This document shows positions 1-7,850 of a stretch of 64,000 nucleotides of DNA, piece by piece (positions within the stretch are counted from its first letter, which is position 1; each line of letters opens with the position of its first letter). The position numbers and the translations under genes are program-made. Under the pieces are notes generated by a model. The model did no database searches. It was not told the DNA's origin and was given only the letters and a program-made list of their open reading frames with translations. Origin of the DNA: Nitrosarchaeum sp. (lineage in GTDB: Archaea > Thermoproteota > Nitrososphaeria > Nitrososphaerales > Nitrosopumilaceae). The stretch lies in NCBI GenBank assembly GCA_025699025.1, contig JAILWJ010000001.1:105148-169147 (forward strand). Direction: 5' to 3'.

Positions 1-64
1 TCCTGTGGTCGCAGAAATGCTTTCTTGATCAAATAACATTTCTTTTTCTTTTTCTTATCTTATT

Positions 65-75
65 GAATTATATTC
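65..75 (+). promoter_or_regulatory. TATA box of serA
   Basis: GAATTATATTC is centred about 26 bases before the serA ATG. This is the spacing expected for an archaeal TATA box serving a leaderless transcript. The T-rich stretch before it (positions 40-60) may be the terminator of a gene to the left of the window. Confidence 0.5.
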
Positions 76-95
76 TGTAAGTATTTTCTATTGTC

Positions 96-1028
96 ATGGG
101 ATTTGACGATTCTGTTTTAATTTGTGACGAGGTGGACTCGATCCTGATTAAAATTCTTGAAGACAATGGTTTGAAGATATCATACGAGCCGAAGATCTCT
201 CCACAGGAAATTGTTGAAAAGATTTCAAATTATAATATTGTAATTGTAAGAAGCAGGACCACTATAACAAAAGAGATGATTGACAAGGCAGAAAAATGCA
301 AGATAATTGCCAGAGTTGGCGTGGGCCTTGATAATGTTGATCAAGAAGCTGCAAAGGCAAAAAACATCAGGGTGATAAATGCAGTGGAAGGTGCAATGAA
401 TGCGGTTGCAGAGTTGGTTCTGGGTCTGATGCTCTCGCTGGCAAGACAGACTGCGCGGGGTGACAGGGCGATAAGAAACGGCCAATGGCTCAAAAGTGAA
501 CTAAAGGGAACAGAGCTCAAAGGGAAATATCTTGGAATCATTGGGATTGGCAACATTGGGAAAAGACTGGGAAGACTTGCAAGGGCATTGAATATGAACA
601 TAATTGGCTATGATGTAATTCCAATAGATGAAGAGTTTTCAAAAGAGGTTGGGTTGATGAAGGCTGACTTGGACACATTACTGCAAAGCTCTGACTATGT
701 CTCAATTCATGTCCCATTGCTTGACTCTACATATCATCTGATTGATGCCAAGAAAATCAGCACCATGAAAAAGACTGCAAAAATAATCAATACCTCGCGT
801 GGCGGTGTGGTAGATGAGGATGCACTTTATGATGCCTTGAAGGATGGCAGGCTTGGCGGGGCTGCTCTTGATGTGTTTGAGAAGGAGCCTGCAATTGGGA
901 CAAAGCTAGCCGAACTTGACAACGTAATTCTGACTCCTCACATTGGTGCTCAGACAAAAGAGGCTCAGTCTTTGGCAGCAAATGTGATTGCTGAAAAAAT
1001 CATACAGATTCTCAGAGGCGTAATCTGA
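96..1028 (+). CDS. serA: D-3-phosphoglycerate dehydrogenase
   Basis: Catalyses the NAD-dependent oxidation of 3-phosphoglycerate, the first step of serine synthesis, in the cytoplasm. The 310-residue protein has the D-2-hydroxyacid dehydrogenase layout: an N-terminal substrate-domain half, a Rossmann domain with the dinucleotide motif GIGNIG near residue 150, the RGGVVDE segment around residue 230 carrying the catalytic Arg region, and the catalytic His in LTPHIGAQT near residue 282. It is the short form without a C-terminal ACT regulatory domain, so serine feedback through ACT is not expected. A TATA box about 26 bases upstream supports the ATG. A related 2-hydroxyacid dehydrogenase specificity cannot be excluded. 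Confidence 0.85.
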   Translation: MGFDDSVLICDEVDSILIKILEDNGLKISYEPKISPQEIVEKISNYNIVIVRSRTTITKEMIDKAEKCKIIARVGVGLDNVDQEAAKAKNIRVINAVEGAMNAVAELVLGLMLSLARQTARGDRAIRNGQWLKSELKGTELKGKYLGIIGIGNIGKRLGRLARALNMNIIGYDVIPIDEEFSKEVGLMKADLDTLLQSSDYVSIHVPLLDSTYHLIDAKKISTMKKTAKIINTSRGGVVDEDALYDALKDGRLGGAALDVFEKEPAIGTKLAELDNVILTPHIGAQTKEAQSLAANVIAEKIIQILRGVI

Positions 1029-1137
1029 AAAATCACTTTGTATTCCCCTAAGTTTAAAAATAACTAAAAAAGCTTGACCTGTACGTGATTAAATCTCGTC
1101 TCATTCTCTTTAACGGGGATTTCGGGGTTTACATTAC

Positions 1138-2130
1138 GTGTTGAAAAACCAAGATATGGAAAAAATGCAATCAGAAAGAATCAGAATTCCAAATACGAGC
1201 ACACTGCTCAAAATCTCACTGGGCTTGATTATTGTTGCAATTATTTCATCTGCGTTCGTCTATGCTGAAACCTTGTCTATTTCAGTTGGTGGAAAATCGT
1301 ACAACGTTGATTATGTTGGAGATGGCGTGTCTGTTCTTGGCATGGAGGCTGATCTTGATTTTATCTCTCTGATTATCTCAGTTGATGTTACTGGTTCTCC
1401 TGGAACTTTGGATATTACATTTAATCGAAGCTTTTTTGATTCTAAATTTAATGGCAATGATGAGGACTTTATTGTATTGATTGACGCTGATGAGGCATCG
1501 TTTTCTGAAATTTCAACAACTGCTCACAGTAGAACTTTGAGCATTGTGTTGCCTGCCGGAACAGAGGATGTTGAAATTATTGGCTCCGTGTTTGGTGCTA
1601 CTGGAGAACCAGAACCAATCGAGTCAGACCCAGATCCTGAACCTGTGGAAAAAGAGATTCCCGCATCATTTGTTGATCCAACTAAAGACCCAAAGTCATA
1701 CGTTCAAAGATATCTAAACGAGCCATCTTACAAGGAGTGGTTTGAAGAGAACTTCCCAGATTATACTTTTTATGAAGCATTAGATATTACCGAGTCTCAA
1801 TTCGATGCACTGGTAGAGGAGATAACATCCCAGACAACTGAAACACCTACAGAGGAAAAACCTGTTGAAAAGCCTACTGAAGAAAAACCAAAGACTGAGT
1901 GTGGTACCGGGACAATTCTAAAGGACGGTGTCTGTGTGTTGGATCAAAGATGCGGACCTGGTACCGTGATGAAAGATGGAGCATGTGTTATTGCTCCTCA
2001 AGAATCTAATCCCACTCCCAAAGAAGCTGGCAAAGAGTTACTGATTGCCCTAATTGCCGGATTCATTGTCGCAGGAACCGTCGGATTGATTCTTGCCTTG
2101 ATATCAAAGGCAAGCAAGAGCAAAAACTAG
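1138..2130 (+). CDS. membrane-anchored surface protein with acidic stalk
   Basis: Function unknown; probably exposed on the cell surface. Residues 24-43 form an N-terminal hydrophobic segment (signal peptide or anchor). A beta-rich ectodomain of about 110 residues starts at the SVGGKSYNVDY motif and resembles the ectodomains of the surface proteins at 14199 and 28106. A Pro/Glu-rich linker, a helical stretch, two short Cys repeats (CGTGTILKDGVCV and RCGPGTVMKDGACV) and a C-terminal transmembrane helix ending in a Lys-rich tail follow. The GTG start is followed at once by TTG; an ATG six codons later is also possible. It converges on the next gene with a few bases of overlap. Confidence 0.6.
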   Translation: MLKNQDMEKMQSERIRIPNTSTLLKISLGLIIVAIISSAFVYAETLSISVGGKSYNVDYVGDGVSVLGMEADLDFISLIISVDVTGSPGTLDITFNRSFFDSKFNGNDEDFIVLIDADEASFSEISTTAHSRTLSIVLPAGTEDVEIIGSVFGATGEPEPIESDPDPEPVEKEIPASFVDPTKDPKSYVQRYLNEPSYKEWFEENFPDYTFYEALDITESQFDALVEEITSQTTETPTEEKPVEKPTEEKPKTECGTGTILKDGVCVLDQRCGPGTVMKDGACVIAPQESNPTPKEAGKELLIALIAGFIVAGTVGLILALISKASKSKN

Positions 2131-2633
2131 CACTCTTTGTTCATAATCTCAAAAAAGTCAAACCCTGAAAATTGCGTGGATGTGGTATATGGAATAACTC
2201 CTATGATTGGAGTCTCCATGCTCACTATTACGTACATTTTACCTGGGTCTATCCTGATGTCTCCTCCGCTGAATTGAAAGTCCATCTGCATGAAAAGATG
2301 CTGAGACTCTACAAAACTATCCGAATGAAATCTTCCTTTATGGGTCTCTGATTGTAGACCATCAAGACTGATGTTGTCGATATGGTATGTCCCTCTTGGG
2401 TTTTTGTCATAGAATGGTGTTATTTGGAAATTCTTGAAATTTATCGCATATGGGACTGTACTGCATAATTCCAGGTTGCCGCCGTTTGATAATTCAAAAA
2501 AGCTAAACTCTCCTGTTTCGCCCCACCTGTATTGTATATGTTCAGCAGCATAGATGTTCATTGCCGAGTATGCAAAGGGGATGACTATTGCAATGATTGC
2601 AATGCATGTGATTATTGTGTTTTTGTTCATCAT
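2127..2633 (-). CDS. exported protein of unknown function
   Basis: 168 residues with an N-terminal hydrophobic segment (about residues 7-28) that can act as a signal peptide or anchor, then a probably beta-rich extracellular domain ending in a single Cys. I recognise no family. It overlaps the upstream gene on the same strand by 4 bases (ATGA), so the two are almost certainly co-transcribed and translationally coupled. Confidence 0.6.
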   Translation of the reverse strand: MMNKNTIITCIAIIAIVIPFAYSAMNIYAAEHIQYRWGETGEFSFFELSNGGNLELCSTVPYAINFKNFQITPFYDKNPRGTYHIDNISLDGLQSETHKGRFHSDSFVESQHLFMQMDFQFSGGDIRIDPGKMYVIVSMETPIIGVIPYTTSTQFSGFDFFEIMNKEC

Positions 2634-3259
2634 ACAATCATTATGATTTTCCTGTCAAGCAAGTTCTGAATTGCATTGGAAACCTCGTCATCTGAAATTT
2701 TTTCTTCCAGCCACCACGTGACTATCTTTTCTACCCATGTTGGAATGTGTATTCCATTTAGATCAGACTCTTTTATTTTGTCTGGAATTCTGATGATTTC
2801 CTTGTCTACAAATTTATCAATTGCATCAATGAAAAATCCGTCTGAAATCTGATTATTAATCCAGCTATATGCAATCTGTTTCATCATAGTAGGTATGCAT
2901 ACGTTTTCTGAATCTATCAACTCAAACTCTGCAGTGTATTTGCTTCCAGAATATTCTACATCGATATAGTATTTACCAAGAGGGAAAACCTCTGCCTCAA
3001 AAGGCACAAGTGATGGGACTGGGGTCTCTAAACCTGAAATGCCTATTGGAATTGCGCTGCTTCCTTTTCCTGCTTCGTCCCGCAGATGTATGATTGCTGG
3101 CTGGCCTGTAACTTCTGAAACTTTGATGGTATAGAATAATTTTTCACAGTATCTGAAAGTCGTTTTTTCCATAACGATGCTGACTGTAGGTTCTGCCAAG
3201 ACGCTTGGAATCATTGTAAAGACAAGCGATAGCATGATTGCACTTGCAACGATCTTCAT
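2630..3259 (-). CDS. exported protein with Ig-like domain and two C-terminal helical repeats
   Basis: 209 residues. It has a clear signal peptide (residues 1-22, ending VLA-E), a beta-sandwich-like domain (about 25-115) and two copies of a helical repeat of the form IP-x-W/M-x-K-...-W-(W/I)-...-IS-D-...-I-I (about 120-165 and 172-209). The same kind of repeat is common at the ends of secreted proteins in ammonia-oxidising archaea, where it may mediate attachment. The sequence TTTATAAAAA about 25 bases upstream on the minus strand is a good TATA box, which supports a leaderless ATG. First gene of a two-gene operon; function unknown. Confidence 0.6.
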   Translation of the reverse strand: MKIVASAIMLSLVFTMIPSVLAEPTVSIVMEKTTFRYCEKLFYTIKVSEVTGQPAIIHLRDEAGKGSSAIPIGISGLETPVPSLVPFEAEVFPLGKYYIDVEYSGSKYTAEFELIDSENVCIPTMMKQIAYSWINNQISDGFFIDAIDKFVDKEIIRIPDKIKESDLNGIHIPTWVEKIVTWWLEEKISDDEVSNAIQNLLDRKIIMIV

Positions 3260-3602
3260 CTTATTTGATACGTTAATGACTTTATAAAAATCTCATAATT
3301 GCTCAGGAATGCTTTTTAACTACTTGAGCCTACTTTGTACATCGAGTTTTCTGCGGATACAACTCTTTGAGCGTGCGGTTGTAAAGCCTCACCTCTTAGA
3401 GCATTTTCATGATTTCTTGGTATGTATTGTTTGCGTTAATTCTTTTTGTATATTTTACATTTCCTTAATCTGACAGATGTCAAAGAAATGTACAATTTAT
3501 CCATGCTTTGATTATTTTTTTATAGTTTTGATGTGTTGATTATCGCTAATTTGCACTGGAACTTTTCTTCCAAATTGTTATTAATTTGATGTCTGCACTT
3601 TT
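3260..3602. other. intergenic region without recognisable gene
   Basis: About 340 AT-rich bases between divergent genes. It holds the minus-strand TATA box at 3279-3292 and, at its right end, a reverse-orientation copy of the GGCATACCGCA element. I see no tRNA, convincing small ORF or long hairpin. Confidence 0.5.
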
Positions 3603-3613
3603 TGCGGTATGTC
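3603..3613 (-). promoter_or_regulatory. GGCATACCGCA-like element (copy 1, inverted, 10 of 11)
   Basis: TGCGGTATGTC is the reverse complement of the 11-bp element found exactly at 6810, 7791 and 12999, with one mismatch. It spans the ATG of the first winged-helix gene, so a bound protein could block initiation of a leaderless message. Confidence 0.4.
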
Positions 3614-4454
3614 TAATAATGGGACTTTTGGAAATTTACAATCATATAGAAATTACACTCAGCCAACAGTCAAACGTCTATTTGGAGATATTTCCTCGAA
3701 AAAAAACAACAAATCAAAACATGGTGAAAACATCAAACAACTGCTTTTGTCTTTGGCATCCAATGGGTTCTTGACCACCTGGGAAATCGCAAAATTAGAT
3801 TATTCAGACACCTCGTCAATTCGAACAAGAGAAAAGCAAATAAGAAGACTGCTGGTTGGTAGAAAAGACAGGGGTAAAAAATCTCCCGGAGTCTTGGATG
3901 TTGGACTGATTGTCAGCAAAAAAATGAAAGCAAGTCAAAGCATTTCAAATTCTTATGGTCTGTCATTGCATGGGGTATTGTATTGTCTTGATGTTTTAGA
4001 TTTTAGCAAAAAAGATGTTGATCAAATGGCATACCGTTATTCCAAATCCCTTCCAATGGTATTTGGTAGGTGGGATTACCTAAAATCCATACTTGGTGAT
4101 GACGTATACAGAATCAAAATTCTTGCAAGTGGGCTGCTTTTGGATAACATTCACATTACTGGAATTTCACAAATACCAATTTTTGAACTAGTCACATATC
4201 TTAATGTGAAATATCGGGATAATTACGAAAGCATCACTGAAACTGCGTTAGCGGATCAAATCTCTTATTGGTTTTATACTGCTCTTCTCATTCCCTCCAC
4301 ATTAAACAAACAAAAAGAGCATTCTGAATTGGAAAAATGGAAGAAAATTTTTGTAAATGATCAAAAGTTGAAAAAATGGTATTTTGATTTCATTAATGAT
4401 GCATACAGGTTTTATTCATGCAGATTTGATGTCATTAAAACTCTAGAGCCCTAA
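3609..4454 (+). CDS. winged-helix domain protein, paralogue of the gene at 6865
   Basis: 281 residues, probably DNA-binding. Residues 40-110 read as a winged helix: LLLSLASNGFLTTWEIAKLD, then an Arg-rich recognition region and RGKKSPGVLDVGLIV, a wing-like turn. The C-terminal two thirds are helical and of unknown function. It aligns along its whole length with the protein at 6865 (shared motifs TTWxxAK, RxRxKxxRRLLxGRxDRGKxSPGVLDxGL and a DxxSYWFxT segment). It ends over the last bases of the convergent response-regulator gene. The inverted GGCATACCGCA-like element covers its start codon, which suggests autoregulation. Effector unknown. Confidence 0.6.
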   Translation: MSNNGTFGNLQSYRNYTQPTVKRLFGDISSKKNNKSKHGENIKQLLLSLASNGFLTTWEIAKLDYSDTSSIRTREKQIRRLLVGRKDRGKKSPGVLDVGLIVSKKMKASQSISNSYGLSLHGVLYCLDVLDFSKKDVDQMAYRYSKSLPMVFGRWDYLKSILGDDVYRIKILASGLLLDNIHITGISQIPIFELVTYLNVKYRDNYESITETALADQISYWFYTALLIPSTLNKQKEHSELEKWKKIFVNDQKLKKWYFDFINDAYRFYSCRFDVIKTLEP

Positions 4455-4813
4455 GACTGTGTGTATTTTTTTATTATGTTTTCAATTTCTTCAAAATCGT
4501 ATGGTTTACTGATCATTTCTAAAAGCCCCATGCTTTTTGCCTTTAGCAGTTTTTTTTCATCCACAGCATATGCTGAAATCAAAATTATTTTTGCGTCCTC
4601 TTTGATTTTTTTCATTTTAAAGAATGCATCAAATCCGTCCATTTTCGGCATTTTGATGTCCATGATCGTTATGTCGGGCACTGATTCCCTAAATTTGATT
4701 ACTGCCTCTTCTCCGTTTGTGGCTGTAACCGTTTCATAGCCTATGTTCTTTAACATGAATGTATTTAGTCCTAGCAAATCTGTATCGTCATCAACAAATA
4801 AAATCACTGTCAT
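4451..4813 (-). CDS. single-domain response regulator (CheY-like receiver)
   Basis: About 120 residues forming one receiver domain and no output domain. The acidic pair is in LFVDDDTD, the phosphoacceptor Asp in ITIMDIKMPKMDG, the switch Ser in ILISAYA and the conserved Lys in MISKPYD. It lies just downstream of the histidine kinase on the same strand and is its obvious phosphorylation partner. I chose the ATG preceded by GAGGTG with suitable spacing; the GTG inside that ribosome-binding site is unlikely to be the start. Output must be through protein-protein contact. Confidence 0.85.
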   Translation of the reverse strand: MTVILFVDDDTDLLGLNTFMLKNIGYETVTATNGEEAVIKFRESVPDITIMDIKMPKMDGFDAFFKMKKIKEDAKIILISAYAVDEKKLLKAKSMGLLEMISKPYDFEEIENIIKKYTQS

Positions 4814-4857
4814 TCTAATTTGCACCTCTTAATTCAAATTCAAAGATTGTATTACTT

Positions 4858-6708
4858 TCATTTCTGTGGAATTTTGATGATGAATCTTGTTGGATTGATT
4901 TGTACATCTATTGACCATCCGTGCTGCTCAATTATATTCTTACATATTGACAAACCTAAACCTGTTCCTTTCATCTTTGTTGTAAATAGCGGCGTAAAAA
5001 TTTTTTTCATATTTTCCTCCGCAATACCTTCTCCGTCATCTTGAATTTCTATTATGTCATGAATATGGTTTTTTGAAGTTGAAATTATAATGTTGCCTGC
5101 CTTGTCCCCTATAGCTTGAATTGCATTTAGAATCAAGTTGATAAAGACAATTTCTATTTTTTCCTTGTCACAAGAAACCGTTATGTCTTCTTTTGGAATT
5201 TCTATTTTTATATTCTCTGGAATTTTTATTAATTCTATTGAAGATTTTATTATGCTTAACATTGAATTATCTTTTACATTTATTGGTGTAATTCTTACAT
5301 AGTTCAAAACATCTTCAATCTGATGGGCCATTCGTCTTATTGCCCTCTCCATTCTTGGGAACACTTCTTTTTGTATTTCCGGAGTTGTTCCTTCCGAATT
5401 TCTTTTTATGGCATCTATTCCTGTTTTAATTACTGATAAAGGATTCTTCAAGTCATGAGCCAAACTTGATGATAGCTCTCCTATCGCCAATAAGCGTTCA
5501 TTTTTTGCCCTTGTTTGGGTCTCAGCTAATTCTTTTTCAGTTTCAATTAATTGTTTTATGGACACAGATGCCTTCTTAAATGAATTTAAGATTACCTGAA
5601 ACTCTGCAAATCTGCTTGGTTTTATGGTGTAGTTGAAATCTCCTTTTGAGAGATGTGTTGCAACATTTGTTATATCTTCCAACGATTTTGAAATAAAATA
5701 TGTTATGAACAACCCTATTACTATTACCATTCCGACACCTACAATTGTAATTATAACTAACTCGTTTCGTACATTTGAAATGTCTTCTAAAATTGATGAC
5801 TCGTCTTGCTCTATTATGATGTGCCATCCAAATCCTGGAAAGTCTAAAAATCCTGTCGATGTTGCAAATGTCACAAATTTTGTTTTTTCTCCTACAGTAT
5901 TCTCAAATGATCCTATGATTCCATTTACTGCTTCAAATTCATTATATTTTTCATAAAACAAATCGTTTCTTTTACTTGAATAAACTATGTTCCCAATTTC
6001 ATCTATTATGTATACTGTCTTTTTTTCGTTAGATAAGATTTTACTATCTGCTTTTAAATCATTAAGAATATCCGCTAAATTCAACGATATTCTTAAAACT
6101 CCTAGAAAATTACCTGCACTATCATTAATTCGTAATCCTATTGGAATTGTATGTGTTTTGTAATTGTCATTATACGATGGTTTGCCTATGAATAAACCCT
6201 CTCTCTTTGTAATTTGCCACCAGTTTTCATCATCTTGACGAAGATCTGAAATTCCTATTCCTAATGCAATGTTTTCACCATGTTGATTTGTAATAAAAAT
6301 TTCATCAATAACGCTGTGTTCATAAACGTTTTTGTAGAATTCTATTATGTCTTTTAATTCATTTGTTAGTTGATTGTCTTCAACATGTGCGAGTATTTCT
6401 AATTGGGTTTCTTGATTGATATTGCTATTTGAATTATTATTTTGCCCCATTCTTTTTTGAAATAATTCGTTGGATTTCTGAATTGCATTTTGCACTTCCA
6501 TTGAATATGTAATTTGTTTAAAATCATCAATTCTCTTTTTTATAAATCGATCAAAATCATGCATTAGCGTTGACGCAATTGTAACGTTTCTTTCTATTGC
6601 TGTTTTTTTCATTTCATTAATGTTGATTTCTAAAATTATGAATGATGTTACAGTATAGATTACCAGAAGTATTGCTAATCCAATTATTATGATATGTGAT
6701 ATTTTCAA
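4858..6708 (-). CDS. membrane sensor histidine kinase (Cache-HAMP-HisKA-HATPase)
   Basis: 616 residues. An N-terminal transmembrane helix (about 7-29) is followed by an extracellular sensor domain of about 290 residues with Cache-like character, a second transmembrane helix (about 318-342) and a HAMP linker. The HisKA helix pair has the H-box SSLAHDLKNPLSVIKTG. The ATP-binding domain has the N-box NLILNAIQAI, the G1 box DDGEGIAEE and the G2 box GTGLGLSICKN. It should sense an external ligand and phosphorylate the adjacent receiver about 40 bases downstream. It is transcribed divergently from the second winged-helix gene, and the GGCATACCGCA element lies between the two. Confidence 0.88.
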   Translation of the reverse strand: MKISHIIIIGLAILLVIYTVTSFIILEININEMKKTAIERNVTIASTLMHDFDRFIKKRIDDFKQITYSMEVQNAIQKSNELFQKRMGQNNNSNSNINQETQLEILAHVEDNQLTNELKDIIEFYKNVYEHSVIDEIFITNQHGENIALGIGISDLRQDDENWWQITKREGLFIGKPSYNDNYKTHTIPIGLRINDSAGNFLGVLRISLNLADILNDLKADSKILSNEKKTVYIIDEIGNIVYSSKRNDLFYEKYNEFEAVNGIIGSFENTVGEKTKFVTFATSTGFLDFPGFGWHIIIEQDESSILEDISNVRNELVIITIVGVGMVIVIGLFITYFISKSLEDITNVATHLSKGDFNYTIKPSRFAEFQVILNSFKKASVSIKQLIETEKELAETQTRAKNERLLAIGELSSSLAHDLKNPLSVIKTGIDAIKRNSEGTTPEIQKEVFPRMERAIRRMAHQIEDVLNYVRITPINVKDNSMLSIIKSSIELIKIPENIKIEIPKEDITVSCDKEKIEIVFINLILNAIQAIGDKAGNIIISTSKNHIHDIIEIQDDGEGIAEENMKKIFTPLFTTKMKGTGLGLSICKNIIEQHGWSIDVQINPTRFIIKIPQK

Positions 6709-6809
6709 TTTTGATGTTCAGTTTGAATTATTATGGTATTTTAAGTTGATTTCTCATTGTATGTCAAATACACTTGTTATTTCTTTCATGGGTCATCTCA
6801 TTTTTTATT

Positions 6810-6820
6810 GGCATACCGCA
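6810..6820 (+). promoter_or_regulatory. GGCATACCGCA element (copy 2)
   Basis: Exact copy of the element, between the divergent starts of the histidine-kinase gene and the second winged-helix gene, about 45 bases before the latter. It could act on either promoter. Confidence 0.45.
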
Positions 6821-6864
6821 ATATGGTATCTATTTTGATATAATTAATTTCTAAATATCCTTAT

Positions 6865-7719
6865 TTGACTATATTATTTGGTAACATCCAGGCATTTCGT
6901 AACCTTGTGCTTCCCGTATCTGAAGAGTTATTTGGCTCTAGATCCTCCCCATCTATTTCTAAACATAAGCAGTATGTACAAGAAATGCTAAAACTGCTAT
7001 CTCTTCATGGTTCGATGACCACTTGGGATCTTGCAAAAAATTCTATTATTTTGGATCTTGATTCTATGAGATCCAGAGATAAGGTGTTTCGAAGGTTACT
7101 TCTTGGCAGAACTGATAGAGGCAAATCCAGTCCCGGTGTTTTAGATATTGGTCTAGTTACGTCTACTAACTCAGTTTCAATACCATCAAATAAGTATCGA
7201 TTATCTGCACATGGCCTGCTTTATTGTCTTGCCATTCTTGATTTATCCAATGACGAAATTGACCGAATTGTCTCTAATTATTCTGATATATTCCCTAAAA
7301 TTTTTGGCAAATGGAATTTGATAAATTCCTATTTCAAAAATAGCATTGATCTTTTGAAAGAAATTGGTAATACTCATGTGTATGAAAATCGCCATCTTGT
7401 CAAATTTTCCGATTTCCCATTTGTAGAAATAAATGGCTACATACATACAAAATATGTTGATTTTTATGAATCTATTTCTGAATCTGACTTTGCAGACGAA
7501 GTCTCGTATTGGTTTTTTACAAATCTTCCTATTACATATCTTTTGTCTGGAAAAAACACAAATAAATTATTAGAAAATTGGACATGTCTATTTGAAGAAG
7601 ATCCTGATTTGAAACACTGGTACTATTCATTTCTTTTAGAAATGAAAAATTTTTATCTTGTGAGATTTGCCAGATTGGATCATCAATTGTCTTTGGATGA
7701 TAATTTGATTGAGGGATAA
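6865..7719 (+). CDS. winged-helix domain protein, paralogue of the gene at 3609
   Basis: 284 residues, TTG start. The same architecture as its paralogue: a winged helix (about 37-105, LLSLHGSMTTWDLAKNS then RRLLLGRTDRGKSSPGVLDI) and a helical C-terminal domain. The pair flanks the two-component operon, and this copy sits directly before the S-layer gene. Local duplication followed by divergence is the simplest history. Likely a transcription factor; the repeated GGCATACCGCA element near both paralogues and the S-layer gene is a natural candidate target. A start codon near residue 10 is an alternative. Confidence 0.6.
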   Translation: MTILFGNIQAFRNLVLPVSEELFGSRSSPSISKHKQYVQEMLKLLSLHGSMTTWDLAKNSIILDLDSMRSRDKVFRRLLLGRTDRGKSSPGVLDIGLVTSTNSVSIPSNKYRLSAHGLLYCLAILDLSNDEIDRIVSNYSDIFPKIFGKWNLINSYFKNSIDLLKEIGNTHVYENRHLVKFSDFPFVEINGYIHTKYVDFYESISESDFADEVSYWFFTNLPITYLLSGKNTNKLLENWTCLFEEDPDLKHWYYSFLLEMKNFYLVRFARLDHQLSLDDNLIEG

Positions 7720-7722
7720 TTC

Positions 7723-7740
7723 TAATAATTCTAATTATTA
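7723..7740. promoter_or_regulatory. perfect palindrome upstream of the S-layer gene
   Basis: TAATAATT-CT-AATTATTA is an 8-bp perfect inverted repeat immediately after the winged-helix gene. It could be an operator or a weak hairpin. Confidence 0.35.
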
Positions 7741-7746
7741 AACAGT

Positions 7747-7763
7747 ATGAACAAATTGTTCAT
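7747..7763. promoter_or_regulatory. 17-bp perfect palindrome, candidate S-layer operator
   Basis: ATGAACAA-A-TTGTTCAT is a perfect palindrome about 90 bases before the S-layer start, between the AT-rich palindrome and the GGCATACCGCA element. Its symmetry and length suit a dimeric regulator. Confidence 0.4.
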
Positions 7764-7790
7764 TAAAACAAAATTACGCACAAATTGGCA

Positions 7791-7801
7791 GGCATACCGC
7801 A
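7791..7801 (+). promoter_or_regulatory. GGCATACCGCA element (copy 3) in the S-layer leader
   Basis: Exact copy about 50 bases before the chosen S-layer ATG, in the probable 5' leader. Confidence 0.45.
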
Positions 7802-7850
7802 AATCAAAAGTTATTTGCATATAACAACTAACAAACTGTTCTTCAATAAC

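Noticed and set aside
7785..7850. N-terminal extension of the S-layer gene from an upstream TTG
   Set aside because: It would put 22 residues before a perfect signal peptide and translate the regulatory element; the ATG at 7851 fits better.
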